Of a stretch of 64,000 nt of DNA, positions 7,718-16,947 are shown one piece after another. The notes under the pieces are model-generated. The model made no database searches. It saw nothing but the letters and a program-made list of their open reading frames with translations, and had not been told where the DNA came from. The stretch is from the NCBI RefSeq assembly GCF_003013395.1, contig NZ_PXZM01000051.1, positions 1 through 64,000 of the forward strand, in the 5' to 3' direction. The translations under genes were made by a program, and so were the position numbers. Origin of the DNA: Brevibacillus fortis (lineage in GTDB: Bacteria; Bacillota; Bacilli; Brevibacillales; Brevibacillaceae). Each line of letters starts with the position of its first letter. The first letter of the stretch is position 1.

Positions 7718-9742
7718 CTAAATCCGCCCGTGTTTTCGCAGCAACTCGATACCCGCGGGGGTGATGGAGGTTCCTTGTCGGGTCGTACCTGAACGTACGA
7801 ATCCTTGCTGTTCTAGCAGTTTTAGCTTGTGGCGCAATGCGCTCTCTGTCCAGCCTACGGATTGTAGTTCAGGGGAGTGCGCCAATTGGTAGCGCCCGAC
7901 TGGTTTGTTCGATACGTAATAATGATGCAAGCAATACAAAATATCCAGGTCGCGGTTGTCGTCCAATTTGGGGACAGAAGCCGTCTGCTGCTTTTGAAAC
8001 AAGCTATCCGTCAATCGCTTGGGGAGATCCTGAATGCCGATGACAAGGTGCTCACTTACCGTAATGGCATAGTCGACGACATTTTTCAGTTCGCGAATGT
8101 TCCCCCGCCAGTCATGGCGATAGAATAGCTCCATTACTTCTGACGACCATGTTTTGCGAATGCCTTGCTGCTCCAGATGCTCATCGATGAGAAGGGGAAT
8201 ATCACTGGTTCGCTCGCGCAATGCAGGAATCTGGATCGGCAGGACAGCCAGACGATAGAACAGATCCTCGCGAAAGCTACCTTGGGAAACAGCGTCTTCC
8301 AAATCGCGATTGGTAGCAGCGATGATGCGGCAATCCACAGAGAGAATGCCCGTGCCGCCTACGCGGATGACCTGCTTTTCTTGAAGCACACGAAGCAGCT
8401 TGACTTGAATAGCCCCAGAGATGTCCCCAACCTCATCGAGAAAAATCGTCCCACCGTCCGCTTGCTCAAACAATCCGGGCTTTCCGCCTTTTCGTGCACC
8501 TGTAAAGGCACCGTCTTCGTAGCCGAACAGCTCGCTCTCCAGCAGGTTTTCCGGCAAGGAGGCACAGTTGATCGCGACAAAGGGGCCGTTTTTGCGTAGC
8601 GAGTGCTGATGAATGGCGTGGGCGAATAGCTCTTTTCCCGTACCGTTTTCGCCTGTCAACAGGATCGTTTGATTGTTTTTTGCCATCTTTTTGCCGAGCT
8701 CGATGACTTGGAGCAATGGTTGGCTTTGTCCTTTGATATCGGAAAAGGAGTAGGTGGCTGTATGACCGCGCAAGGTAAGGGTTGTTCGCAAGCGTTGGAT
8801 TTCGGTCACGTCTTTTAGCGTACAAACGAAGCCTAGATGCTCATGACTGCGGCGGATGCTTTGACTGCTGACGATAAATTGCTTGTGATTAATGGATACG
8901 AGGGCGTCCTCCTGATCTTCCTGCTCAAAAAAGGGTTGCAGCAAGCTGTGCTCCTTCAACACCGTGTACGGTTGTCCGACAATAGAGGATGCATGTGGAC
9001 AAAACAACTCAACGGCGACATCGTTTATAAACGTGATCAGACCTTCTTCGTTACAAGCGATCACAGGGTCTTTGACTGCCTGAAAGGTAGATTGCAGCTG
9101 GCTGTGTAGCTTCTGTACTTCTGCGTAGGAGGTGCCGAGCATTTTCGCGAGCTCAGACATTTCTACGATGAAGGCAGACAAGTACTCGCGCTCCCATTCA
9201 CTGGGCACGCCTACCTTGCGACCGGTATCAATCAGGTCATGAATGCTGATTTTGCGAAAACCGAGATCGATCACCTCCACATGAGGAGGAAGAGGTACGT
9301 CAGGAACGCTCATAATGATGGCGTATTGAAATTCGAGATCATCAAATGTACAACCCGGGTGAAAGGGAACGTAATTCAAATGATCGACGTTCGCCTCTAA
9401 TAAATTTTGGATGACTTCCTGTGCGGAAACGGGCGAATTGTTCATAACAGGGACGGTCGTCCCCGGGGGGATCTGCATCAGCGCTTTCATTTTGCGCAGC
9501 TCGAAAAAACGGTTTAAAACCGTGATGGGTACGGAGTCAGCGACAGCTTGACGGGCGACTGTGTACAGCTCCGGGGATTTGGTCGTGATAAAGACATGAT
9601 CAACTCCGCTTAAATCGGGAATGTGCTCATGGCTGGCATAACCGATAACTTTGCAATACGGCTCGAAATAAGCCCGTAGTTCTTTCAACAAAAATTCGAG
9701 AGTGTCCGTTCCTTTTGCAATCAAGACAATGGTGTGGTCCAT
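7718..9742 (-). CDS. Sigma-54-dependent transcriptional activator with PAS and AAA+ domains
   Basis: Bacterial enhancer-binding protein of 674 residues. ATG 9742 is chosen because AAGGCGG precedes it, although the frame stays open upstream. Residues 1-200 form a Rossmann-like region with no family I can name; a PAS domain spans about 215-320; the AAA+ domain about 332-575 has Walker A GENGTGKE (364-371), the sigma-54 contact loop GAFTGA (411-416), Walker B IFLDE (433-437) and the arginine-finger region [21 protein letters not shown]. Unlike most of the class, the C-terminus is not a Fis-type helix but looks like a winged helix ([18 protein letters not shown]). It lies immediately upstream of, and in line with, an operon with a sigma-54 promoter, which it very likely activates; the PAS domain may sense the substrate. 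Confidence 0.9.
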   Translation of the reverse strand: MDHTIVLIAKGTDTLEFLLKELRAYFEPYCKVIGYASHEHIPDLSGVDHVFITTKSPELYTVARQAVADSVPITVLNRFFELRKMKALMQIPPGTTVPVMNNSPVSAQEVIQNLLEANVDHLNYVPFHPGCTFDDLEFQYAIIMSVPDVPLPPHVEVIDLGFRKISIHDLIDTGRKVGVPSEWEREYLSAFIVEMSELAKMLGTSYAEVQKLHSQLQSTFQAVKDPVIACNEEGLITFINDVAVELFCPHASSIVGQPYTVLKEHSLLQPFFEQEDQEDALVSINHKQFIVSSQSIRRSHEHLGFVCTLKDVTEIQRLRTTLTLRGHTATYSFSDIKGQSQPLLQVIELGKKMAKNNQTILLTGENGTGKELFAHAIHQHSLRKNGPFVAINCASLPENLLESELFGYEDGAFTGARKGGKPGLFEQADGGTIFLDEVGDISGAIQVKLLRVLQEKQVIRVGGTGILSVDCRIIAATNRDLEDAVSQGSFREDLFYRLAVLPIQIPALRERTSDIPLLIDEHLEQQGIRKTWSSEVMELFYRHDWRGNIRELKNVVDYAITVSEHLVIGIQDLPKRLTDSLFQKQQTASVPKLDDNRDLDILYCLHHYYVSNKPVGRYQLAHSPELQSVGWTESALRHKLKLLEQQGFVRSGTTRQGTSITPAGIELLRKHGRI

Positions 9743-9930
9743 GCTGCACCGCCTTTGCTCAAACAATCGTGAATGTTTTGTAATCTCATGATAGCACAAT
9801 GCCTGGCTGTCATCGGATGGATTCGCTTGTATGCAGAGGAAAGACAAGGATTGATTTGCGGGCAGGGAAATGTGTTTTAATAGAAGGTAGAGAAGATAGA
9901 AAAGCAATAACAGGAGCAGGAGGAATCAGC

Positions 9931-10602
9931 ATGGAGGACAGATTGGTTCCAGAGGTGCTGCAAATGATTGGGGAAGTCGTGCCAGACGGGGTATCGATTG
10001 CGATCTCAGACGGCGCACAATATTTGTACTATCAGCCGAGTTCCAATATTGATTTGAAAATTACGCCAGGGGATCTCGTTCCCATAGGCTCGGCTACACA
10101 TCAAGCGCTCATGGAAATGGGAAAAGTGGGGCATCAGGTGGAGAGTCGTATTTTTGGCGTGCCGTACTATGGACTCTCGCTTCCATTAGTGCGCAATGGT
10201 CAGATCATGGGCTGTATTACCGCTATCTATCCGCCTCAAAACGTTCCGCTCACAAATCCAGAGCAGCGTCTGTCGTTTTTGATCGGAAAAGGGGAGGACG
10301 GCTGGCTACCCATTCCGTTAACGGAGATCGTCTATATCAGCTCTCATGACGGGAAAACGATTCTGCATACGGCTAGTGGATCGTATGCGAACAAATACAA
10401 CATGGCAGAGCTTACGTATCTTCTCCCGCAAGAGCGATTTGTGCGCTGTCATCGGTCTTATTTCGTCAATATGGAATCGATCGGCTTTATTCATCCACAT
10501 TTTCATTCTACGTTTTTGTTGGAGATGAAGGACAAGCAAAAGACGAGAGTTCCCGTGAGCCAGTCGTACGCCAGCTCGTTTCGGCAATTGCTTGGCTTCT
10601 AA
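9931..10602 (+). CDS. LytTR-family transcriptional regulator
   Basis: DNA-binding protein of 223 residues. The start at 9931 has AGGAGG seven bases before it; the open frame upstream is not coding. The C-terminal 105 residues are a LytTR domain: IPLTEIVYISSHDGKTILHTASG, then RFVRCHRSYFVNMESIGFI and the end VPVSQSYASSFRQLLG. The N-terminal half (1-112) resembles a small PAS/GAF-like sensor (SIAISDGAQYLYYQPSS, YGLSLPLVRNGQIMG) rather than a receiver domain, so it is probably a one-component regulator responding to a small molecule. It is divergent from the sigma-54 activator and lies 138 bp upstream of the CoA-transferase gene in the same direction, the most likely target. No clear LytTR direct repeats could be assigned. 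Confidence 0.82.
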   Translation: MEDRLVPEVLQMIGEVVPDGVSIAISDGAQYLYYQPSSNIDLKITPGDLVPIGSATHQALMEMGKVGHQVESRIFGVPYYGLSLPLVRNGQIMGCITAIYPPQNVPLTNPEQRLSFLIGKGEDGWLPIPLTEIVYISSHDGKTILHTASGSYANKYNMAELTYLLPQERFVRCHRSYFVNMESIGFIHPHFHSTFLLEMKDKQKTRVPVSQSYASSFRQLLGF

Positions 10603-10740
10603 AATATCTGATAAATGAGAATGGTTCGCTGTCGTTTTTTCTTAATAGCCGCGTAAATATTCTGTTTTGTTGAAAATCGAGTGCCCGCTCAGATTCCATA
10701 TGCTAGTGTAAAGGCAACAAAGATGGCATGGGAGGTCACA

Positions 10741-12255
10741 ATGATGTGGGAGCGCTTACGCGATAAACGACTGGCAGATAAAATCGTGACGGCTGAGGTA
10801 GCAGCAGGATGGATTGAGGATGGCATGACGATCGGGTTAAGTGGTTTCACGCGTGCTGGTGATGCCAAGGTCGTGCCGCTCGCATTGGCTGAGCTGACGA
10901 AAAAAGAGAACAAGCCTTTTGGCGTAAATGTATATACAGGAGCTTCACTCGGTTCCGATGTGGATGCCGTGATGGCGGAAGCGGGGATCATCAACAAGCG
11001 ATTGCCTTTTCAAGCAGATCCGGTCATGCGCAAAAAAATCAACGATGGCAGCATGATGTTCGTCGACCAGCATTTGTCCCATACAGCGGAAGCGATTCGT
11101 CAGGGAGCGATAGACGCTATCGATTACGCGATTGTGGAAGCGGTTGCAATTACCGAAGAGGGCATGATCATTCCGGCTACGTCCGTGGGGAACTCCAATA
11201 TTTTTGTGGAAAATGCCAAGCATGTCATCATTGAGCTGAACATGGCTCAATCGGTGGAGCTGGAAGGCATTCATGATATTTACACACCAGCTATGCAGGG
11301 AGAGCGTGAACCGATTCCACTCACGTCTGTGGATCAGCGAATGGGCACAGCAGGGATTCCGGTCGACCCGAATAAAGTAAAAGGGATTGTTTTGACGAAT
11401 CAGTTGGATTCTCCCTCGACGATTGTGGAGCCGGATGAAGAAACGGCACAGATTGCCGCGCATCTCATCGAGTTTTTGCGTCAGGAGGTAAAAGAGGGAC
11501 GTTTGCCGAACAATCTCGCACCCTTGCAATCGGGAATCGGATCGGTAGCCAATGCGGTTTTCAACGGGTTTTTGGATTCGGAGTTCACGGATCTGACTGT
11601 CTTCTCGGAAGTTTTGCAGGATGCGGTGTTTGATTTGCTTGATGCAGGTAAAATTTCGTTTGCCTCAGGCTGTTCGATCACGTTGACGGCTGACAAGATG
11701 AAGCATGTCACCGACAACTTCGCCCAATACCGTGACAAGCTGCTGTTGCGTCCGCAAGAAATCTCGAACCATCCAGAGTTGATTCGCCGCCTCGGCCTGA
11801 TTGCGATCAATACCGCGATTGAAGCGGACATCTACGGCAACGTCAACTCGACCAATGTATCGGGCACGCGAATGATGAACGGAATCGGCGGTTCTGGTGA
11901 TTTTGCCCGCAACGCACGTCTGGGCATTTTCGTAACCAAGTCGATTGCCAAGGGTGGAAACATCTCGAGCATCGTCCCGTTTGCCTCTCATGTGGATCAT
12001 ACCGAGCACGATGTAGATATTATCGTGACCGAGCAAGGCTTGGCTGACCTGCGCGGCTTGGCTCCGCGTCAAAGAGCGATCAAAATTATCGAGAACTGTG
12101 CGCATCCGATGTATCGCGATCAATTGATGGCGTACTACGAGGAAGCACTCACACGTGGCGGGCACACCCCACATGTACTGGAAAAGGCATTCTCCTGGCA
12201 CGTACGTTACGCGCAGGAAGGCACGATGCTTGCGAAAAAGCCAGCATTGGTTTAG
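10741..12255 (+). CDS. Acetyl-CoA hydrolase / succinate:acetate CoA-transferase family enzyme
   Basis: Class I CoA-transferase of 504 residues (AarC/Cat1/Ach1 type). GGGAGG lies before the double ATG at 10741-10746; I take the first. Recognisable blocks are SGFTRAGDAKVVPLALAE near the N-terminus, QSGIGSVANAVFNGF, the catalytic glutamate in VFSEVLQDAVFDLLD, SGCSITLTADKMKH, and the CoA-site block NGIGGSGDFARNARLG, followed by VDIIVTEQGLADLRGLAPRQRA. Enzymes of this family move CoA between succinyl-CoA and acetate, or act as hydrolases. It is a single gene with its own terminator, preceded by a LytTR regulator. In this setting it would handle acetate or succinyl-CoA overflow; the exact donor/acceptor pair is not readable. 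Confidence 0.9.
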   Translation: MMWERLRDKRLADKIVTAEVAAGWIEDGMTIGLSGFTRAGDAKVVPLALAELTKKENKPFGVNVYTGASLGSDVDAVMAEAGIINKRLPFQADPVMRKKINDGSMMFVDQHLSHTAEAIRQGAIDAIDYAIVEAVAITEEGMIIPATSVGNSNIFVENAKHVIIELNMAQSVELEGIHDIYTPAMQGEREPIPLTSVDQRMGTAGIPVDPNKVKGIVLTNQLDSPSTIVEPDEETAQIAAHLIEFLRQEVKEGRLPNNLAPLQSGIGSVANAVFNGFLDSEFTDLTVFSEVLQDAVFDLLDAGKISFASGCSITLTADKMKHVTDNFAQYRDKLLLRPQEISNHPELIRRLGLIAINTAIEADIYGNVNSTNVSGTRMMNGIGGSGDFARNARLGIFVTKSIAKGGNISSIVPFASHVDHTEHDVDIIVTEQGLADLRGLAPRQRAIKIIENCAHPMYRDQLMAYYEEALTRGGHTPHVLEKAFSWHVRYAQEGTMLAKKPALV

Positions 12256-12276
12256 TCGAATGAATAATGGAGAAAC

Positions 12277-12312
12277 AAACCCGCTCGGGCGTTGAAGCCT
12301 TGGCGGGTTTTT
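12277..12312 (+). terminator. Intrinsic terminator of the CoA-transferase gene
   Basis: AAACCCGC...GCGGGTTTTT hairpin 21 bases after the stop. Confidence 0.85.
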
Positions 12313-12367
12313 CTCGTTTCCATTGCAATGGGGCGAAGCCTCTTTGCTATTTCGTATAGCGAAAATG

Positions 12368-13399
12368 CTATTTTTGCCGTACATACTGCTCGTCCCTCAT
12401 GAACAGACGCCAGAAATAAATAAAACCGGGTACGAGAATCGCAAATCCGACCAAATAACAAATGAACAGAGCGTGGAACGTATCAGGGTGTGTAAAGCTG
12501 GACTCAATCGTCACATGGGGATAGACGATGTAGGGGAGGCGCGCTGCACCGTACGCATAGCTGGCGAGCAGGTATTGCGTTGTGGCGACAATGACCGCAA
12601 TCCGCGGAAGATGAATGCCGAAGTATCGACGGTCCTGGGGCAGCAAGAGAGATATATAACTAATGAAAAAACAGACCGCCGATGCAATCAGCCACGGCAA
12701 ATAGTCGAGAATGCGGTCATACAGCCATTTTGCCTCCAGTTGCATCGTGAGCACGGTAACCAATGCTGCAAGCAACGTAATTGGACCCAGAAGCACCGCA
12801 TCCCGGCGGTAGACGGAGAAGGCTTGCTTTTCACCTGCGACGTAAGAGTAGTCCGCGAGAAGCAGCGACGAGAGGAAGAGTGTGCTGCTGACAGCAAGAC
12901 CAATGAAAGAATAGACGTGCGCGCTGGTCAAAAACAGTCCCCAATCGAGATACTCCACACCATTTATCGTTCGAGACAATCCGCCCTGTGTCACAGGAAG
13001 CACGCTGATTAACAGAGCCGGCACCAATATCCCGGTAATGCCGGAGACGATGCTGAGCATCTTGTCATACTTGTAAATGAGATGCGAAAACACCATAAAC
13101 GTACTGCGAATCAGCATCAATAACACCACGAGACATCCGGGAACCAGCAGCAGGCTCCCCAATGTGTAGGTCGCGCCAGGAAAAAAGGTAACGAGCGCGA
13201 CGACAATCAACACGATAAAGACGTTCACGACCTCCCAGGAGGGCGAGAGGTAGCGGTTGGCGATTTGGGTGGCTTTGGTTTTTTCCCGATTCAAATAGAT
13301 CATCGACCAAAAACCTGCACCGAAGTCGAAGGAGGCCGCGACGGAATAGATGACGACGAAAATCCAGAGCAGCGTTATGGCAATAATCGTGTCGGTCAT
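12368..13399 (-). CDS. cydB: Cytochrome bd ubiquinol/menaquinol oxidase subunit II
   Basis: Membrane subunit of 343 residues with about eight hydrophobic segments. It starts MTDTIIAITLLWIFVVIYSV and carries the family hallmark DFGAGFWSMIYLNR, then SPSWEVVNVFIVLIVVALVTFFPGA, and the conserved SSLLLADYSYVAGE. CydB partners CydA in the plasma membrane and helps build the haem-containing quinol oxidase that reduces oxygen with high affinity and without proton pumping. The start (GGAGGAACGCT then ATG) overlaps the end of cydA by four bases, so the subunits are coupled. No cydCD assembly genes are in the window, which together with the CydA type suggests a secondary YthAB-like oxidase. Confidence 0.9.
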   Translation of the reverse strand: MTDTIIAITLLWIFVVIYSVAASFDFGAGFWSMIYLNREKTKATQIANRYLSPSWEVVNVFIVLIVVALVTFFPGATYTLGSLLLVPGCLVVLLMLIRSTFMVFSHLIYKYDKMLSIVSGITGILVPALLISVLPVTQGGLSRTINGVEYLDWGLFLTSAHVYSFIGLAVSSTLFLSSLLLADYSYVAGEKQAFSVYRRDAVLLGPITLLAALVTVLTMQLEAKWLYDRILDYLPWLIASAVCFFISYISLLLPQDRRYFGIHLPRIAVIVATTQYLLASYAYGAARLPYIVYPHVTIESSFTHPDTFHALFICYLVGFAILVPGFIYFWRLFMRDEQYVRQK

Positions 13400-14745
13400 A
13401 GCGTTCCTCCGTCCACTTTCGGCTGTTCTGGCGGTTCGAGCTCCAAAGGGTGGCGACCAAAATAGCTACGGAATACGAGCAGGGTGACGATCGCGAAGAA
13501 CACGTACACCGTGAGGAAAATCCAGAACAGTGTAGAGATGCCTGCTGCTTGGGTAGCGGCATCTACTGTTTTCATTACACGATAAACCACCCACGGCTGG
13601 CGTCCTGTGCAGGCAAAAATCCAGCCGAATTCGATGCCCAACAAGGCGAGTGGTCCACTCGTGACAAATACCCAGAGAACCCAGCGCGGAAATTGAGAGC
13701 GTTTCAGCAGCTTTTTCCAAGCGAAGCCGATAAACCCGACGAAAATCAACAAGCTGCCAATGATGACCATCCCGTTAAACAGCGTATGGACGTAGAGCGG
13801 GGGCCACAGCTCCTGTGGAAAATCGTCCAGACCGACAACAACCTCGTCAAAGCGATTGGCTGCAAGGAAGCTGAGCGCCCAAGGAATTTCGATCGCGTAT
13901 TTGACTTCTTTCGTCTCGGGATCAGTAAAGCCGCCAATCGCGAGTGGGGCGTATGCTTGTGTTTCAAAAAGTCCTTCGGCAGCGGCCAGCTTTTCCGGCT
14001 GGTATTTATGCAAAAGCTGTGCGGATTCATGACCGTTCAAGGCGGTTAAAAGGGAAAAGGTGCCACCCACGATCAAACCGGCCAAGAGTGCTTTTTGATG
14101 ATACAAATAAACGCGACTGCCTTTTTCGGCGCGCAGCATTTTCCAAGCTGCCACTCCAGCGACGATGAAAGCCCCCGTCATATAAGCAGAGACAGTTACA
14201 TGACCTGCCGTCACGATAAAGCTGGGATTGAAAAAAGCTTTCCACGGGTCCACGTCGACGATCTGTCCATCGACCATTCGAAAGCCAGTGGGAGTGCCTT
14301 CGAAAGCATGGACATTCGTAATCAGGATCGCGGAGGCCGTCGCACCAAGCAAAACCATGAACAAGCTCAACAGACGCATGTTGCGGGAAAGGCGATGAGC
14401 CGCATAGACGTAGATGGACATAAATAAGGCTTCCACGAAGAAAGCGAATATTTCGATCTGAAAAGGCAGCGAGATCACCTTACCGACAATCTCCATGAAC
14501 CCGGGCCATAGCAGGGAAAGCTGGACACCTGCAATCGTTCCAGAAGGGATCGCTACACCTAGCAAGATCGCCTGGGCTTTTGTCCAGCGCTTGGCCATGA
14601 TTTCATAATCGCGGTCACGCGTCCGCCAAAAGAGAAGCTCTACCAGCAAGATCATGAGCGGGAGACCAACACCCAAGGTCGCAAAAATAATGTGAAAGGC
14701 CATAGTCGTCCCGAATATGGCTCGAGTCATCACGATATCTTCCAC
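13396..14745 (-). CDS. cydA: Cytochrome bd quinol oxidase subunit I
   Basis: Haem-carrying subunit of about 449 residues. Haem ligand H18 lies in FGTTMAFHIIF, the acidic E residues in FQIEIFAFFVEALFM serve the haem b595/d site, and GHVTVSAYMTGAF holds the b558 histidine of the periplasmic side. The Q-loop between the fifth and sixth helices is short, as in the cyanide-insensitive/YthA subgroup. AAAGGA is eight bases before GTG 14745; a TTG six bases further up is in frame but too close to the ribosome site. First gene of the cydAB operon. A 19-bp palindrome lies 35 bases upstream of the start and may be an operator. Confidence 0.9.
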   Translation of the reverse strand: MEDIVMTRAIFGTTMAFHIIFATLGVGLPLMILLVELLFWRTRDRDYEIMAKRWTKAQAILLGVAIPSGTIAGVQLSLLWPGFMEIVGKVISLPFQIEIFAFFVEALFMSIYVYAAHRLSRNMRLLSLFMVLLGATASAILITNVHAFEGTPTGFRMVDGQIVDVDPWKAFFNPSFIVTAGHVTVSAYMTGAFIVAGVAAWKMLRAEKGSRVYLYHQKALLAGLIVGGTFSLLTALNGHESAQLLHKYQPEKLAAAEGLFETQAYAPLAIGGFTDPETKEVKYAIEIPWALSFLAANRFDEVVVGLDDFPQELWPPLYVHTLFNGMVIIGSLLIFVGFIGFAWKKLLKRSQFPRWVLWVFVTSGPLALLGIEFGWIFACTGRQPWVVYRVMKTVDAATQAAGISTLFWIFLTVYVFFAIVTLLVFRSYFGRHPLELEPPEQPKVDGGTL

Positions 14746-14779
14746 GTTCAACGTCCTTTCTGATCGGCACCAAAAATTG

Positions 14780-14798
14780 TTAACGATTTCCTCGTTAA
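14780..14798. promoter_or_regulatory. Perfect 19-bp dyad upstream of cydA
   Basis: TTAACGA, five bases, TCGTTAA: seven paired bases each side, 35 bp before the cydA start. It does not match the usual Rex box (TTGTGAA...TTCACAA). Probable operator for an unidentified repressor controlling the bd oxidase. Confidence 0.5.
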
Positions 14799-14831
14799 TG
14801 TCTCATGAGGAGGCGGAGTTTATACGAAAAA

Positions 14832-14855
14832 GACCGTCACAAAAATGTGACGGTC
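14832..14855 (-). terminator. Intrinsic terminator of the doxX-pirin operon
   Basis: GACCGTCAC...GTGACGGTC followed on the minus strand by TTTTT; sits after the pirin gene and before the cydA promoter. Confidence 0.85.
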
Positions 14856-14893
14856 GAGCTTGATGGTAGGATAAGAGCATTTGGAATCGTAGA

Positions 14894-15667
14894 CTATTTA
14901 CGGTAGAGTGGGTAATCAACCTCAGTCGGTACTTGAATCAACACGAGTCGAAGCGGAGCATCCGTTGATGCATGGTAAATGGCTGTGCTGCTTTCCTCGG
15001 AGGAGAGGACGACAAAGTCACCTTTGGTTGCTGGGGTGGGGTTATTGCTGACAGTTGCTTTCTCTACAACACTCCCGTTCCCTTCCACCACGACAACTGC
15101 GTGAGCGTAACCAGCCGGGAGTTCTTTTTCATACGCTTTTCCAGCGGGAATCGTGATATCGCTCATCAAGGAATCCGTGACCAACTGAATGGGCGTAGAC
15201 GATCCGATGATGTGTTTGACTTGCACACCATCTACTTCCTCAGACGGAAACTCCTCATGATCATACTGATAGTAAGTCGGAGGTTGCTTCGTCGTTTGCG
15301 CGAGATGCGGTTCAAACCAGATTTGAAACATTTCCGTATCCTTGCCAAGCTCTTCTGCATGGTACGCGCCTGAACCAGTTTGCATGATCTGCGCGCCGCC
15401 TGTCGACACCTCTTGTAGATTTCCGAGCGTGTCCCGATGTCCGACTGTCCCTGTGAGGACATACGACAAAATTTCAAAGCCGGAGTGAGGGTGCAGCGGA
15501 ATTTCAAATGTCTTCAGTGATTTTGCCCATGCCCAGTAAAAAAGTGGTCCTACCCGTTTGACAACGGAGCCTTCATGTGGGAAGCCAATTGGTTTGCTCT
15601 CTACGATTTCACCGTCGCCAAAATGTCCTTTTGCTTGCTCGTTCTGTGTATAGACGCGGATCTCCAT
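14894..15667 (-). CDS. Pirin-family bicupin protein
   Basis: Cytoplasmic bicupin protein of 257 residues. The N-terminal cupin carries the pirin signature: PHEGSVVKRVGPLFYWAWAK, the metal-binding HPHSGFEILSYVL, GTVGHRDTLGN and QIMQTGSGAYHAEE with the later ligands, followed by FQIWFEPH. The second cupin (about 150-250) is more degenerate. Bacterial pirins of this type can act as quercetin dioxygenases, degrading aromatic electrophile precursors. AAGGGAGG precedes ATG 15667. It lies 56 bases downstream of doxX in the same direction with no promoter or terminator between, so it is the second gene of an operon under the MhqR-like operator, matching a role in quinone or flavonoid defence. Confidence 0.88.
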   Translation of the reverse strand: MEIRVYTQNEQAKGHFGDGEIVESKPIGFPHEGSVVKRVGPLFYWAWAKSLKTFEIPLHPHSGFEILSYVLTGTVGHRDTLGNLQEVSTGGAQIMQTGSGAYHAEELGKDTEMFQIWFEPHLAQTTKQPPTYYQYDHEEFPSEEVDGVQVKHIIGSSTPIQLVTDSLMSDITIPAGKAYEKELPAGYAHAVVVVEGNGSVVEKATVSNNPTPATKGDFVVLSSEESSTAIYHASTDAPLRLVLIQVPTEVDYPLYRK

Positions 15668-15723
15668 CTGATGTTTCCTCCCTTAATGCGATTGCTGGCT
15701 TACGGGTTGTGAGGAGTCACCAA

Positions 15724-16110
15724 TTAAAACAAAACGTATGCGCCTGGACCAATCAACGCCACACCAATAACAACTGCGATTAAAGTCAGGTTGTATTCGA
15801 ATCCGTTTTGTGTGACCCAATATCCATTTTGACCGTGCACCTTCAGAATGGCAACCAGCATTGTGAACGCGAGCAAAATAGAGCTTGCCCAGATACCTAC
15901 GCCTGCCGCAAACATCAGACCACCAACGAGCTCAGCCAATCCTGCTACAAAGGCCATCGCTACGCCAGGTTTCACCCCGATGGACTCCAGCCAGCCGCCT
16001 GTTCCTTTCAAACCATAACCGCCAAACCAACCAAACAGCTTCTGCGCACCATGACCTGCAAACGTCAAACCGATGACCAAACGAATCAATAACAATCCAG
16101 TATCCAACAC
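15724..16110 (-). CDS. DoxX-family membrane protein (MhqP-like)
   Basis: Small integral membrane protein of 128 residues with four predicted helices, the DoxX layout: [26 protein letters not shown] at the start, [20 protein letters not shown], and a C-terminal pair ending in [12 protein letters not shown]. It starts at GTG 16110, nine bases after AAGGAG. DoxX proteins such as B. subtilis MhqP (YdfP) belong to the quinone-induced MhqR regulon; the biochemical role is not settled. A perfect 18-bp palindrome lies 33 bp upstream, and copies of the same palindrome precede the azoreductase and the MarR regulator nearby, tying this gene to the same control. Confidence 0.87.
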   Translation of the reverse strand: MLDTGLLLIRLVIGLTFAGHGAQKLFGWFGGYGLKGTGGWLESIGVKPGVAMAFVAGLAELVGGLMFAAGVGIWASSILLAFTMLVAILKVHGQNGYWVTQNGFEYNLTLIAVVIGVALIGPGAYVLF

Positions 16111-16143
16111 TTTTCATCTCTCCTTAATTATTTTAATTTAATG

Positions 16144-16161
16144 TATCTTTAATTAAAGATA
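16144..16161. promoter_or_regulatory. MhqR-type operator in front of doxX-pirin
   Basis: Perfect palindrome TATCTTTAATTAAAGATA. It shares the TATCT...AGATA ends of the B. subtilis MhqR box and recurs at 16863 and 17424. Confidence 0.8.
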
Positions 16162-16185
16162 TTTGTCCAAAAAGGCTGGCGGGCC

Positions 16186-16812
16186 TTAGAAGGATTCCGC
16201 CAGTTTTACTGCTTTTTCTACACCAGCTGCAACGAGCTCAGTTGCTTTGTCTTGGAATTGGTTGTGACCTTCTACGATCACTTCCGTTACATTGCTGATG
16301 CCCCAGAAGCCAAGAACAGTGCGCATGTATTTGTTAGCCAATTCCATTTCAGCCATAGGGCCTTCGGAATATACGCCACCGCGTGCGCTTAACAGAGCTA
16401 CTTTTTTGTCGCCCATCAGACCAACTAGACCTTCAGCAGTGTATTTGAATGTTTTGCCTGCTTGGGAGAGGTAGTCTACATACGTGTGCAGAACTGCTGG
16501 AACCGTGAAGTTCCACATAGGGAATGCGATTACTACTTTGTCAGCATCAGCAAATTGGTTCAGGTATTTGTTTACCAGGTCAGCACCTTTTTGCTCTTCA
16601 GCAGTCAGTTCGATACCGTTTCCTGCTTTCCACATAGCAGTGAGCAGGTCATTGCCATAGTAAGGGAGGTTAGCTGCGAACAGATCCAATTCTGCGATTT
16701 CATCATTTGGATGTGTTTCTCTGTATGTTTTGGTGAAAGCTTCGTACAACTTTACACTTGTAGCCTGCTCAACTGGGCGATCATTCGCTTTAATAAAAAG
16801 TACTTTACTCAT
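16186..16812 (-). CDS. azoR: FMN-dependent NADH:quinone oxidoreductase / azoreductase
   Basis: Flavodoxin-fold reductase of 208 residues, the normal length for AzoR. The start KVLFIKANDRP is followed by an SVKLYEAFTKTY helix; AFPMWNFTVPAVLHTYVDYLSQAGKTFKY is the FMN-binding and catalytic block; GDKKVALLSARGGVYSEGPMA is the second FMN contact; GFWGISNVTEVIVEGHNQ closes the fold. It reduces quinones and azo dyes by two electrons with NADH, avoiding semiquinone formation. It is monocistronic with an operator dyad and a TTGACA -35 upstream. In B. subtilis azoR2 is in the MhqR regulon, so the neighbouring MarR gene probably represses it. Confidence 0.92.
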   Translation of the reverse strand: MSKVLFIKANDRPVEQATSVKLYEAFTKTYRETHPNDEIAELDLFAANLPYYGNDLLTAMWKAGNGIELTAEEQKGADLVNKYLNQFADADKVVIAFPMWNFTVPAVLHTYVDYLSQAGKTFKYTAEGLVGLMGDKKVALLSARGGVYSEGPMAEMELANKYMRTVLGFWGISNVTEVIVEGHNQFQDKATELVAAGVEKAVKLAESF

Positions 16813-16862
16813 GGAAATTTTATTCCCCTTTCATTTGGTAAGTCACTAACTTTTAATGTGTA

Positions 16863-16880
16863 AATCTTGAATTTAAGATT
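16863..16880. promoter_or_regulatory. MhqR-type operator in front of azoR
   Basis: AATCTTGAATTTAAGATT, a dyad with one mismatch, lies just downstream of a minus-strand TTGACA at 16904-16899, so a bound repressor would cover the -10 region. A further TTTAAGAT half-site is at 16888. Confidence 0.72.
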
Positions 16881-16947
16881 ATTACGTTTAAGATCATTTG
16901 TCAACACTTTTTTAAAACGATTGTGGTGAAGATAGGGGACTGCTCAT

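Noticed and set aside
10603-10740. LytTR direct repeats upstream of the CoA-transferase gene
   Set aside because: Several GTT-containing stretches occur, but no pair with convincing spacing and match.
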